DNA of 64,000 nucleotides from Sacculina carcini (Eukaryota; Arthropoda; Thecostraca; Sacculinidae). The stretch is taken from positions 1,027,501-1,091,500 of the forward strand of contig OU696584.1 of assembly GCA_916048095.2 (NCBI GenBank), given 5' to 3'. The translations under genes were made by a program, and so were the position numbers. Below the pieces are notes generated by a model. That model searched no databases, was not told the DNA's origin, and was given only the letters and a program-made list of their open reading frames with translations. Shown here one piece after another: positions 23,901 through 41,034 of this stretch (position 1 is the stretch's first letter; each line of letters starts with the position of its first letter).

Positions 23901-26900
23901 CTTCCACTGTGGAATTTATGATAAGTGTGTTTACTGGTGCACATATGGCTCTAGGTCAGTGGTTCTTAACCTGGTTTTTATCGATCCCTAGGGGTTTGGT
24001 GAGTCAGCTTCAAAGGTTTGGTTCACCCACTAGTATGATTCGTGGCGTCAAGCTCTGCTTGGTCATCATTGGCTGCAGTTAATCACGCCACATCGCTTGG
24101 TCTTGATATCTGTGATGCAAGCACCTCGGTCCACTCAGTAGTAGCCTACTTGTGTGACTGTCTTGACCATACGTGATTTGTTATTTTCATCTTACTTCAA
24201 CCCGAAGGGTTCGAGGCATGTTTGTATGGAACGTGTGGGGTTCAGTGCATCCAATAAGGTTGAGAACCACTGCACTAGGAGAATCTTGTAACAAAACTTC
24301 GCATTCATACAGAGACACACACACTTACATTCATACACTAGAACATATCTTCTTCTGGCGGTACTAAATTATCATTCGGGGCAGTGTTCGGCCCGAAGTA
24401 TATCAAAATCTCGTCAGTTGGGAGGTAGTCGGATATCGGCTGTGATCATTAATGGATTATCTCGAAGATACTGCTCATTCTTATACTGCTCTCAAGCCGC
24501 GCGACGTTGCACCACCTCGAGATGTAGCGCTGAAATTGAGGAGACACGTGTTAGGTAGCACGACCCGCTGAAGTCATCTAGAAAACAAATGTATGAGAGC
24601 TACACCGCTCGCAGTTGGGCCGCATTGCAGTCCCAATTTCTGTTATTCCATTATTGCAATGGGTGCGATAACTGATTGCTGGTTTAAAACGGATGATAAT
24701 TAAGCATCATCGCATACACAGCTATTGGATGCTGATGTATGCACTTGTGGGCTGTAGCAGCGTTTATGTGCATGTTTGTGCATGTATATGGCTGGGGCAT
24801 GACAGTGTGGCTGTGAGTTTGTGGTATTCAAGACCACGTGTATCAAGGTCTTGCTACACCACAACAGTCTTATAAGCGATGAACATGCCAGTTCCGAGCC
24901 ACTTAGTTACCTGAAGACGCTACTCATGGAGTACACCGACACCACGAGTCGCTTGGTGTGACACTCAGTTGTAGACCGTCCTACACAGCTCACATCGAGA
25001 CGGTCAAACCACAAATGTAGAATCGCCTGCAGCAGCTGAGATGGGGTCAAAATTGGGACTAACAGAAATGTAACAGAATTGTTGGGGTTTTTGATAGCTA
25101 TATAGAAAATATTGAAATACAAACACGTGATAACAACACATTTTCATTCAATATTCGTTCATACAGTGTTAAGATTGTTTTCAGATGATTAAATAAAATA
25201 TTTTTTTGCATTAAACATATAAATAATAGGAAAAAGCGTATATTTTCTTTGATTTTTCACAGGAATCCTCACGCCCCTTTGTAACCAGGATTGTGCCCCT
25301 TAGAGGTCCGAGCACCCTCAGTCAAGAACCCCTGCTATATGCATATATGCCAAGTGTATACTCATCGCGCACATCTCATATATACGGATATGTGTACACA
25401 GAACGGTGAAATTCGTGTGAGATGGGCGCCTTGGAGCTGCTGTAAGCCTCAAACTAATACTAGCTGCAACTCCGTCTATGAGGTTACTGGCTTGCACGCA
25501 CACACACACACACATTCACATACATACATACATGCACACTCACATATACACGGACACACATATATATACACGCACACGCACACACATGCTCGAAGGGTTG
25601 TTGCTACATAATATTTTAATGCTACATAATGTTTTATTGATTTTATTGAATGGTGTTTGAGGCAAATGTATTTCATATATTTCTTACGCATAATGAAAGA
25701 AATATTACACCATTGCCCTAATATTTGGCTGGTAATTGAACACTATTTGATATTTGATATTTGATATATGCACTAATGTTCATGAAATTCACGATAAATT
25801 TGTTATTTGGTTCATCAGATGCTACCTCATCCTGCCTCCAAATGCAAGTCGCACGTTTTGCGAAATAGCTTTATGCTGAAGGATCTTCCCAGTGACGAAT
25901 CTGTTGCGTCAATCAGAGCTTCTATTCCTCGTATGCTTGCTCCGGATGCCGAAAACGTCCACAACGCACAAAAACCGATAAAACCTAGCAAACCACCCGC
26001 CAAGGAACCCGAGACCAACACAAAAAGCAGACAAAAAAGACACATATCAGCACACAACGGCCAGCCGGATCAGGATGTCAGTGAATACAGTCGAGTCAAC
26101 ATGGACATTCCCGTCTATGTCAGGGATTATATGTCAGCCTCGCCTGATTATCAATCTACTAACTCCAGTTACATGCCGACGCCAAGCATTTCATTTGCAG
26201 ATGTTATTAAACACGAGCAGAGCAATCATACAGGCACGCCCGATCTTAACACTGTTTCATCACGATATTCCAACGAGAGCGCGGCGGGTGCAACAGTCAT
26301 AGACGCGATGATGATAAGCAGTCTGCACAACATTACTGCAATTTTGTGCTGGTTGTGTAGTGAAGAAGCGAACTTGAATGCCGCCTGCTCGTTGTGTCAC
26401 TCACACAGCAGTTGGAGGCAATATCTGCAGCCGTCGGGATCACTGAAACAGAGCGAGCAGCGGATGAAATCTTGGCTACTGGCCGGGCAAATATTTTCGG
26501 CGTTCACAAACACCACCGCCTGGCTAACACACACAAATACTCGAAACTTCACGCTGGACAACTTCTATCGCTACGCAGCCGTGATACATTTCATGTTGAC
26601 CCATGATAATTGGCATCAAATGAACCGGAACTTGGCGCTCGGGGCTGCACTGGTTACCAACATCACTGGAGAAGATCACGGAGACAACACAGTAGTGAGT
26701 GATGATGTTGATTCTCACTCGGATATGATGAGTTTGGCCATGCCAGATAATATAGCCGATAGTTTGTGGGTGAGGATTTTTTTTCAACATTATCAGTGTG
26801 TTTGCTCGAATGGAGCTTGAGACAACCTCAAACATAAAAAGAGTCAGACGCTCTCCATACTGGCTGGTACGTCGTCCTTTGATGAACGTTTCACGGATTG

Positions 26901-29900
26901 CTGACCCCAGAAACCAGCTGGAGGAAGGCAGAAGAAAGCGATTATTGACCGATGAACTGGAACGCTTCATGTCGGAGTACAAAAATCCTCACCACGATTG
27001 TGGGGAGCTGTTGGTGCTTGCCTCAAAAATCTACCGAGCCATCGAGAAGGTGGAGAACCTGGCGAGGTACCTTCAGTCGGAAAGCAACAGCACATCGGAG
27101 CAGTACTGGACCATTCATCATGTGGCACACCATATCTCCACTGAAATACCACCGCCCAATTATCTGCCCAGAATAGAGAAATTTGTGCACGACTGGCCCT
27201 GGACCATACCAAACGGAGCTTATTATTTTGAAATTGCCCAAACTGTGACCGACTTTTTCAGAGACTGCGACAAGAGACTAGAGACGTTTAAGCATTCAGA
27301 TTACTGTCATAATCCTTGGATCAAACATCCAAGATGGTACCTCTTCAACTCCAATGACGAATTCACTGTGGACATCCTGCGTCCTGCGTACGAAGAAATG
27401 GTTCGAACACTAATCTATCAGAAATTCCCTTATAAGGGCGAAAGGTTGGTGCATGAGTTATCTCATTTCAAACGGTCTTGATTAGTAGTAATTACTCGAA
27501 AATGTATTTTAACTTTGTTAGTACGGTGCCACCCAAGCTGGTGTTCCCCGGATATCAGGAAGTTTCTGAGATGCTCCTAGATAGTGTTCCATTCCCTCTT
27601 ATCTATTCAGCCCAATTGGTAACACACCTATATACAATACATAAACATAAATTCAGTGTTGAAGTCTGCATTTTATATGGAAGTGTTCTGATTGTTGATA
27701 TCTGTGGGAACAACACATGTAAATTATGTAACACATGTAAATTATGTAACACATGTAACACACTTGTAACATATGATTAGCACATGTAAATTACCTATAT
27801 ATTGTTTACGTTTCTATCAGTTTAACTTTGCATCGTTTTTCAAATATGATATACATTGAGAATATATTACAAGCTAATTTTTATACTTACTTTCTATATT
27901 TTTATACTTTGTGTAGGAATGCTCAAATAGCATATTTACCGCAATATAATTATATAATGAGTATCGTGGTGTTCTAGTGATAACTTGTGATTGGCTAGGG
28001 GTGCTTAAAGGGGGTAATGTTTGAATGTGTCATTGGTAGATAAAAGTTTGGAAAACCTTGGCTTAATTTGCGTCGTGAGATAATCAGTTTCTATCCTCTA
28101 CTCCAAATTTGCCAATTGTATGTTTAATTACTATAATTCTTATATGAAGTACTAGGAGGCTATTTTGTAAGATTGAGATTGCGTAGAATATTCTGATCAA
28201 TTTCCAGCGACATTAAAAAGCAGTTGCTCAATATATTCCATTTATTATGTTATTTGGTAAATATATATAACCTGTGTGTGTGTATGCTTGTTAAGTGTTT
28301 CAGCGTATTAAAATTGAGTCGGGTTCTTAATTCTTTTCTAAGCTTGTTGTTGATTACTTGTTCACCTCGCAGCTCGATAATTTGTATTCTGTTAACAGAC
28401 TACAAGACGTCCACTTCAAAACAGCCAAGGAGAGAAAATCAGACGAGATGAAAGCTTCAATCGCAGTGATGCCAATTTTTGCCAACTATGGAATCACAAA
28501 TCCTCTGAAGATGAAGTATGATCTGATATTTTGCCGAGTCGACCAGGATCCCGCCGATGTATTCTTCGATGATGGTTGTCTCACAAATGTTGTCCAGTGA
28601 GTCCCTCAACGAAAATACATACAAATTGCTAATCTACACCTGTGAGAAATCTCCCACTAGTGGGGGATGCAGGGGATAATGGGCGTAGATCCTGGGGGTA
28701 GGGGGTATATACGTACCCCCTACAAATTCACTGTGGGGTATGAATATGCAATTATACCCTGCAAGTATTCTGGTGAGTTCATTTGATTAGGTATATTGAC
28801 ATCAAAATCAGCATAGCAAAAAGCAACAAAACACGATAAATGTGTCTGTATGTAATTATATACAATATAGTTTTCATTTGGGGTATGTGATATATATGTA
28901 TAATTCAAAAGGCACAAAATTGCTGAGGTCCTCATGCAATTGCCCAACTCGACTTTAAACACTAATGCATGATGTCTGTCATCCCCCGAGCCTCGACACA
29001 AATCCACATGCTTGCAGGGGATGACAAGTGATAAACTAATTGTCTGACAGAAGAGCAAACTGTGTCTTTATCAAGTCGACTACATTCAGCTCTCTTGCCA
29101 GTGACTTACTGCCATCCAATTCCTGTTAGCAAGTGAATTTGTTTGATTTGCCAGCTTCCTTGTTGTTGAAAATATGGCGCTGACTCAATAGGAAATTGAG
29201 AATAAAAGAAAAAACACTACGGTCCACTAATCTTAACGTTAAATAAAATGCCCCTAGAAATAAAAGGCTAAATAGGTAATAATTATTCAATCAAATTCTA
29301 AACGCTTAATTAATAATTAATAAATATTCATTAATATGAAATGATTAATATTTAATTAATAATATTTGATAATTAATTAATGATTGATAATATATAATCA
29401 GAGGTTGTAGCGACCCAATGCGGTTTTATTGCGTCATAAATACTACAGCTGGATGGCTCCATATGTGTATATTCGTTGTTTGTATGCTCGAGTGCCTGTG
29501 ACGATACTAAATAATTGAATACATGGGCAATTTGTTGTTTTTCAGTCACTTGACAACAATGTTTCATGGTGTGGGCTCACTTTTGTTGGTTGTCTGCGTG
29601 GCTCAGCTCGTGGTGCTACTGCTAGCCAGATTCATGCAATCTTCCCTCAACTCCATGATGAAAAACTCCGTCCCAGAGTGAGCACGTGCTCATTTGAGCA
29701 ATTATATGTGCTCATTTGAGCAATTATATGTGCTCATTTGAGCAATTATATGTGCTCATTTGAGCAATTATATGTGCTCATATGAGCATTTCTATCCATT
29801 GTGTATAGTCCAATGTCTTATTTTCTTTTCTTAAATGCAATAATTAATTTATAATTGAAATGTAAAAATATTAATATTCTCAATGCTTCATTTATATATA

Positions 29901-30234
29901 TATATATATATATATATCAATACATTTTTGTCTTACTTTTATAGCTAGTCCAGTATGTACACATAATGTGCGACTAATAAACGGTACATAGAATGTAAAA
30001 ACATGTAATTTGTGTTTTTTGTTTGCCAGGAATGGAGAATTTTTCGCATCTTTATTTGGCAGTGCAAAGCCTCCCGAGCGAGAAAAGAAGAAATCAAGCA
30101 AATCCAAGAAGGAGAAAGTGACATCGAACACAAGAAAACAGAAACGAAAAAGAAGTGCATCTAAAAATCGTGCAAACAAAAAAAGAAAAAATCCACGTAA
30201 AAAACCAAAAAAAAACAAGAAAAAGCGACGATAA
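20938..30234 (+). CDS. Peripherin/ROM1-type tetraspanin with a giant extracellular loop
   Basis: Model exons: 20938-21222, 22935-23107, 23730-23856, 25819-26769, 26819-27444, 27522-27618, 28373-28596, 29546-29677, 30030-30234 (939 aa, all phases agree). Exon 1 gives TM1 and TM2 and starts MGILVVRFTREKR, like MALLKVKFDQKKR of PRPH2. Exon 2 gives TM3 and SGSFENTLNMAMKLY (PRPH2 RGSLENTL..MKYY). Exon 3 gives QKFQCCGVYGYEDWF, the CCG signature plus the peripherin DWF. Exon 7 holds DGCLTNVV and exon 8 TM4. Exons 4-6 insert roughly 560 residues not known in vertebrate peripherins, with many N-glycosylation sequons and dibasic sites. The tail is extremely Lys/Arg-rich. Vertebrate relatives shape photoreceptor disc rims; a membrane-curving role here is an inference. 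The exon 4/5 junction is weak: a 49-base intron, or an alternative donor at about 26695. Intron 2 starts with GC. Confidence 0.8.
22200..22620 (-). other. Possible retroelement fragment in tetraspanin intron 1
   Basis: On the minus strand an 80-codon frame (22568-22329) reads MSFGWPGTRTTNQIIQTL and continues with charged helices. The composition is protein-like but I recognise no family. It lies inside intron 1 on the opposite strand to the host gene. It could be a transposon remnant or a small nested exon. Confidence 0.25.
23957..24272. mobile_element. hAT-type MITE in tetraspanin intron 3
   Basis: The left end CAGTGGTTCTTAACCTGG is inverted at the right end as AAGGTTGAGAACCACTG. The flanks CTCTAGGT and CACTAGGA agree at 6 of 8 positions, as expected for an aged 8-bp hAT duplication. 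A 5'-truncated sister copy lies at 55630-55937. No transposase. Confidence 0.8.
29690..29790. repeat. 22-bp tandem repeat in tetraspanin intron 8
   Basis: About four and a half copies of GTGCTCATTTGAGCAATTAT plus two bases, starting a dozen bases after the exon 8 donor. The unit contains the palindrome TGCTCATTTGAGCA, so each copy could fold into a small hairpin. Confidence 0.9.
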
Positions 30235-30363
30235 ATAAATACACTCATACAATTTAATGTTTGTGTTTCAATGCTCCTCGACTTAGCTAAATTATATATA
30301 TTTCTCAAACAGGACACTATTTGTAAGTGGAGTGTATAGACTAATGTACACATACACATTATG

Positions 30364-30460
30364 TACAGTAAAATTCCGACTATCCGAACTTTATGAGATC
30401 TGTGGCAGTTCGGATGTTCGGAAACGTCGACGGATGTTTGAACGGATGTTTGGACGGATA
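30364..30460. mobile_element. Pogo/Tigger-like terminal fragment
   Basis: CAGTAAAATTCCGACTATCC resembles the TIRs of pogo/Tigger-type elements (CAGT..AATTCG.TTATCCG form, from memory). Only one end is recognisable, followed by CGGATGTTTG repeats. Confidence 0.3.
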
Positions 30461-30669
30461 TCTGGGAGAGCAAATGAAAATTTAAATGCTAGCTTAATAA
30501 ATAATTTCAACAAAAATTGGAAGTCTTAAAAGAAGAAGTAATATAATTGCACTTATGCTGAATAAGTAACTCCTTTCATGAAGTCGGTAATCTTAGTATA
30601 ACAACGGGAGCGTATAACTAGTGGTCGATTCATGTAGTAATTGTCAGAAATAGTAATTATCTTAACTAC

Positions 30670-30950
30670 AGTGGCGACGCTAGGGGGGGGGGGGGTTCAG
30701 CCTCCCCAACATTATATCAAGCCCCCTAAGCCCAAAAAAATGATAATCATGGATATGAAAATTTCTTACCACTATAAATGAAGCTTTCCTAGCACTGTAA
30801 ATTGAAGAATGGTTCAAGTTCGAGGACTGAATCAGTGTGCCCCAGTTCCATATTATGATATTATGTAGTCAGCGTTCGAGTGTATCTCTTCATGCTTCGC
30901 CAAGCCCCACAACTTTTTCCTCAGCCTCCCCCCATAGTAAATTTCATGGT
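30670..30950. mobile_element. hAT-like MITE, CAGTGGCG family
   Basis: Starts CAGTGGCGACGCTAGG and contains TTCGCCAAGCCCCAC and TTTTTCCTCAGCC as in the copies at 14182 and 45222. The left end is clear, the right end is eroded. Lies between the tetraspanin and CK1 genes. Confidence 0.6.
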
Positions 30951-32501
30951 GGGTGATAAAGATGTTGACTGAATATTGAACGATGCTAAAATATATATAG
31001 ATAGCACAATAAAAGGACAGTATATCTATAAATGAAAAAAATGGTTGAATAAATATTTCAATATCGTGTGATATGTATGATTTTAAAATAATAAATTTTC
31101 TGTATTTAAAATACTTTTATTTTAATCCATTTTTGTTAATTCTGCATCTTTCTTGATATTTTGACAAAAGTTTGTGTGAGATAGCGATTTCACAACCAAT
31201 TATTAAATAATACCCCTAGGCGTGGAATACTGGAGGTGTTTGACAAAGATCTGGCATCATCACCAAAGCATATGCTGCTTCAGTTGCTGAGGCGTTGTGC
31301 ATGGACTGATACATTTTTCTTTTGGTATTTTTCTGTACTGGATGTCGTTTGTACTTTGGTATTAGGGGATTCACGCTAAATTAATCGATGTTGGAAGGTG
31401 ATGAGGTCTATTGTGTTTCCTTGTTCATTGCTTGCTCAACACTAGGCTTAATATTTATAATAATTATGTCAAACCAAATAAAATAAGTGAACTAATGTTG
31501 TGCTGACATTTATCGGCAGTCTGCAGTTAATTTTTTATTTGTTAGGCTGCTAAAGTGGTGCATTGTCGTCAAGATAATGTTTAGAATTCATGGTTTACGA
31601 TTTTTCTTTATTCTCGGCTTTATCTTGCCTGGAAATGACGCTCTCATTTTTAGGGATAGTCGTCTAGCGTTAATTCAGTTTCAAGAGGATATTACACAAT
31701 GTGCTGCAGTATTTTGCTTGGCCTTGCTAAAACGTTCAGTGACGAGTGGCTAATTGTGTTTATAGTTTGGTAGCGTTATTTTCTTTGACATATCATGAGT
31801 TTTAGCAGGGAAAGTCAGTGCTGCCTAAGGAACAGGTCTGAATCAAACTGTATTTAGCTGGAGATCTCCCTCGGTCCAAGCTCTTGTTATTGTGTGTAGC
31901 TATCATGCATGCTGGCTAATTATTAAGCGGTCACCACTAGGGAAGTCCTGTTCTGTATATGATTTTCAATACGAAAATACAATTTCTCATGTTTTTCTTT
32001 TCAGTTATATTTCGCCTCTAAATGACGGCCCAGTCGTAAGTCACATTGGTCGCCGCAGGGTGGAAATAGTACTTGCATTCTTCCCTTGCCGTTCAACTTG
32101 CCTGTGTCGCACTTTGGAGAATAATTCGCCGTTACTGTGTGGTGTCTTTTTGAGCTTTCACCGATGGGTCTCACTGCTTTTACCTACTATAGCCAGGCTA
32201 AGCGACCATTTAACCGCCGGGTGTATATTGCAAAAGTTTTGTCCTCACTTGGATTTGAAGCGGCCACCTCGACGACACACTGTCTCAATTCTGTATGCAT
32301 TGAAACTGGGCAGGTGGACGGTTGCACTGCTTGCAATATACGGGTGATTGCAGAGTGCAGGCGCCGTAATTGAACAAGCGCCACTGCACCGTCTTCTCTG
32401 TCAGCGACTGCCATTTACCGTGCTGGTTCCTGGCTCATTGCTCACGTAGTCACACTGGTAGATAGTGTACAGGAAGGGGCGGTTGATAGCGCGCCAGCGG
32501 C
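30951..32501. other. Intergenic region upstream of CK1
   Basis: AT-rich to about 31900. A fragment of the TAA-tailed repeat (GCAGGGTGGAAATAGTACTTG) lies at 32050-32110. The last 150 bases are GC-richer and should include the CK1 5' untranslated region and promoter, but no TATA box or other defined motif is evident. Confidence 0.4.
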
Positions 32502-37900
<5,399 letters not shown>

Positions 37901-38652
37901 CGGCGGGTTTTTCTGTCAGCAATGCAGCTGAACTAACACACCGTGGAAACATATAGTTTGTGTTAGTGTGCCTGTTGTGTCTTTCTCGGCTGTCTGTCTT
38001 GTATGTGTGTGTGTATGTATGTGACAAATGTTCCGTGATACGCACAATACTGAGGCTTATCACGGTCTTGTCTGCTGGCGTGGTTGCGAATTTTGTCGTG
38101 TGTGTGTTTGTGTGTGTGTGTGTGTGTGGCGCTACTTGTATGGTCTCAGCACACTTGGACAAACGTGGCATTTAGCGAGTTCGTTCCTCGTGCTTTCCAA
38201 GCGGGTCTTGGTGCGTGTGTGCTGTGTGTAGCATATGTATGGTGATGGTGACCAGTAGTCTAGTGGATAATGGATGTGGCTCGGTTGTTTTGTGGCGAAT
38301 TTCCAGCAAGTGCTTCCACAATGTGTTGGTGTGTGCTCACAACTTTTCCACCAGACGAGAAGAATTTTCACAAAGATGCGCGTGCGCGATTACGATTAGT
38401 ATTCGCTCACAATTCCACTGTGTATATTTGCGATTGTATACTTGACGTCGTTGTTTTAGATTGCTTGTATTTGTCATGTTTTCTAACACCTCAACAGCCA
38501 GAGTTTGTGGGTGTGTTATCATTCTCGACATATGCGTTTTATGGACCACTGATGATCTTATGTTGAACATCAATGAAATACAACTTCAAAATAAAGGTGG
38601 TGGTATTCAATTACTATTATTAATTACAGGCAAATCCGCTGACATGGGAAAA

Positions 38653-38900
38653 GCTCCCGAGTAGCTCAGTAGTTAGGCGCTGAACTCTCGTGTCAGAGGT
38701 TCGCGGTTCGTATCCTGGCCCGGGTTCGTTCATCCGCACCTCCGCTTGAGTCTACCGGCAGTCACCACTGTAGATTGGCCCACAGTGGGGCGCGCCATAT
38801 AGTGGCTGGTGCGCGCTTAAAAAGCGACAATAACGAGTGACATGTCAAGAGTGCGAGTCTAGCCTTTGGGCGGATTTTACGTAATGAGTTGTCTCACATT
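38653..38900 (+). mobile_element. tRNA-derived SINE (second family)
   Basis: The head at 38653-38728 has A box TAGCTCAGTAG and B box GGTTCGTATCC at tRNA-like spacing, plus CCCGAG..CCCGGG acceptor-like arms. The anticodon loop reads CTCTCGT, so the tRNA is not securely assigned. Several stems are mispaired, so I call it a SINE or tRNA pseudogene. A further body follows (CACTGTAGATTGGCCCACAG); its 3' limit is uncertain. Confidence 0.6.
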
Positions 38901-39392
38901 TAGCTTGTGTTCAGTCGTGTTTGACATCACGATGAACCTATGTTCAGGCCGCATCGTACCAGTGAAGGTTTTACGGGAGCCTTTCACTGAGGACTATAAT
39001 CAGCGATTGATGTGCAAACGTTTAACTAAATGAGATTCACTCTCCATGTGCGTGCACCCGAGTGACACCATCAAGTGGATTAGTCCCGGTGAAGCGGTAA
39101 AAGGCGCGTCGGTTGATGTTCATAAAATGGTCTTATGATCTGACATCGAACGGCTGTTTACATGAACTGCTTGGCTATTATAAACGCAACTCAAATACAC
39201 AGGTGTGGTCATCAGTAATCCACTTCATGGGCATTAGAAAGAACCAGCCCAATTTATCATGTGAGCAAACAAATATAAAACAACCTGCCATGCAATACCA
39301 GTGAATCTAATTCAGACAAAGTCGACAAATTTATGTACACAGACACGCTCAACTCAACACACTGACAAGAACAAAACAAGCAAAAGTGTAGA

Positions 39393-39950
39393 CTACGGAA
39401 CCTTCAGAGGTCGTTTAGTTAGATCGAAGAAATCCCTGTTGTGGAAATCATAATTAGGGTCATCTAGAAAATGAAACTGCTTCCGCCAGTATTTCGTGAC
39501 CATCTTGTCCAGAGTCCTCGAATAATTGGCATTACAAAAGACCTGATTATCCAAACGATTTTTTCTCCGCCAAGACTTCTTCCATCTGCTGTTGTATTTA
39601 CCCGGATTCGAACGTATCCAAATTCCTCTGCCTCTCCAATTCAAATAGTAAAACCTTCTTGTAACTTCTTCCACACTCTCGCGTTTTCCGTCGTATTGGT
39701 TCCATTTAATGACAGTTCTACACGACTGCAAGCAGTTCACCATGGGAACATTTGTCGGATGAAGAGCAGAGAGTACCGCAGACGATTGCAAAGACGAGAA
39801 GTTCCTTGTACCGGCCAAAAACCGACATGAAAAATTCGTCACATTAAAATTACCAACATTCCTTGCAACATTTGGAACGAGCGGAACAATGGTTAAATTA
39901 TTTAGTGACCGCCCAGTACAACTGAGTATTTTGAAAAACTCTGAAAACAT
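39393..39950 (-). CDS. MRPL35: Mitochondrial ribosomal protein bL35m
   Basis: Single-exon ORF of 185 codons from ATG 39950-39948 (human MRPL35 is 188). A component of the mitochondrial large ribosomal subunit. The N-terminal 90 residues are poorly conserved and fit a mitochondrial targeting region. The C-terminal half matches the family as I know it: KRESVEEVTRRFYYLNWRG, then NSRWKKSWRRKNRL, then VFCNANYSRTLDKMVTKYW and LDDPNYDFHNR. In human the equivalent stretches are KRKTVKAVIDRF, KKKLWKKTPARKKRL and VFCNKTQSKLLDKMTTSFW. An in-frame TTG further upstream is not needed. Transcribed away from MEIOB, whose start codon is 1.1 kb away; a shared promoter is possible but not shown. No intron is seen. 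It is intact, so unlikely to be a retrocopy. Confidence 0.9.
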   Translation of the reverse strand: MFSEFFKILSCTGRSLNNLTIVPLVPNVARNVGNFNVTNFSCRFLAGTRNFSSLQSSAVLSALHPTNVPMVNCLQSCRTVIKWNQYDGKRESVEEVTRRFYYLNWRGRGIWIRSNPGKYNSRWKKSWRRKNRLDNQVFCNANYSRTLDKMVTKYWRKQFHFLDDPNYDFHNRDFFDLTKRPLKVP

Positions 39951-41034
39951 TTCACAACACGAAAACAAAAACGTGTATGTTCGTGTATGAAGAGAAACCA
40001 AAAAAGCGTATAAAAATACGCTAGCCTAGAATGAATGCGTCGGCCTCGTAAAAAGCGTCGGGCACGTATCAATAATACGACCAATATTATTTAATATACA
40101 AACAATTTTAACCAATTTTCATATTTAAAACAGATTATTTTAAGCGGAAGACATTGAAAAATTTACTTTTTTGTGCTCAATAAAATTAATTAAGTATTGA
40201 GTTACTGCTGTCTATTGTGCGAGTACGATTAAATTTCCGTCTAATATAGCACTTGTGTAACATCGGACAACTTACTCTACAACTAACCAAAGGTATACAC
40301 TATCTTTCAACAGAATACACTGTCATTTAATTGGAATATTATCTCTAGACCCAATATAAATGTACCTCGGTTTGTGAATTTAATTCGTGCTCGAAATGTG
40401 CTCACAAGCTGGAACACTCGTGAAACGAAAAATTTGTCCATGAAAAATAAAATAAGTGCTTTAAATTGCTTGTTGAGATCTCAAAATTTATAGAAAAAAT
40501 TGTGAATTGATGATATTGCAATCATTGATCTACAGTAATCGAATCGATTATATTCGAATTTTTTTCTTTCTGAAGCGCAGTGAATTTCTTTCCCATTATC
40601 TTTATTATTTTGCAAGTTTGTTCAGCATTCTGTAATATGCTTTTGTTGTTGTCTTTTTCTTATTTATCGTTATTTTTCCGATTCTTAATTCTGATGTCCC
40701 ATGTGTGTGTGTGTGTGTGTGTGTATATGTATTCTGTGCTCCTAATAGTGTCATAAGTATATTTACACCGTTGTGTTTGTCACTTTTGAGTGTAGTTCCT
40801 CATGTTTCGCCAAGCCCCACGTCTTGTTCCACCCACCCCCCAGTCAACCAATCAGAAAAATCCTGGCTGCGCAATTGCTAAGAAGGTAACATGAAAATTA
40901 CTCTATGTTCCCTAAAAAATGACTATTTTTTCTTGCAGTTCTGCAACAAAAAAATCAGTTTCTTCTACCCACTATTTCTAATCATATATGCTTATATATG
41001 TGAATATATAGCTGCTCCACTAGCATTTGCCACA
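39951..41034. other. Gap between MRPL35 and MEIOB
   Basis: AT-rich with a (TG)n tract at 40702-40724 and a fragment of the CAGTGGCG hAT-like family at about 40785-40875 (TAGTTCCTCATGTTTCGCCA). Promoters of both flanking genes should lie here. No X-box or other clear element was seen. Confidence 0.4.
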
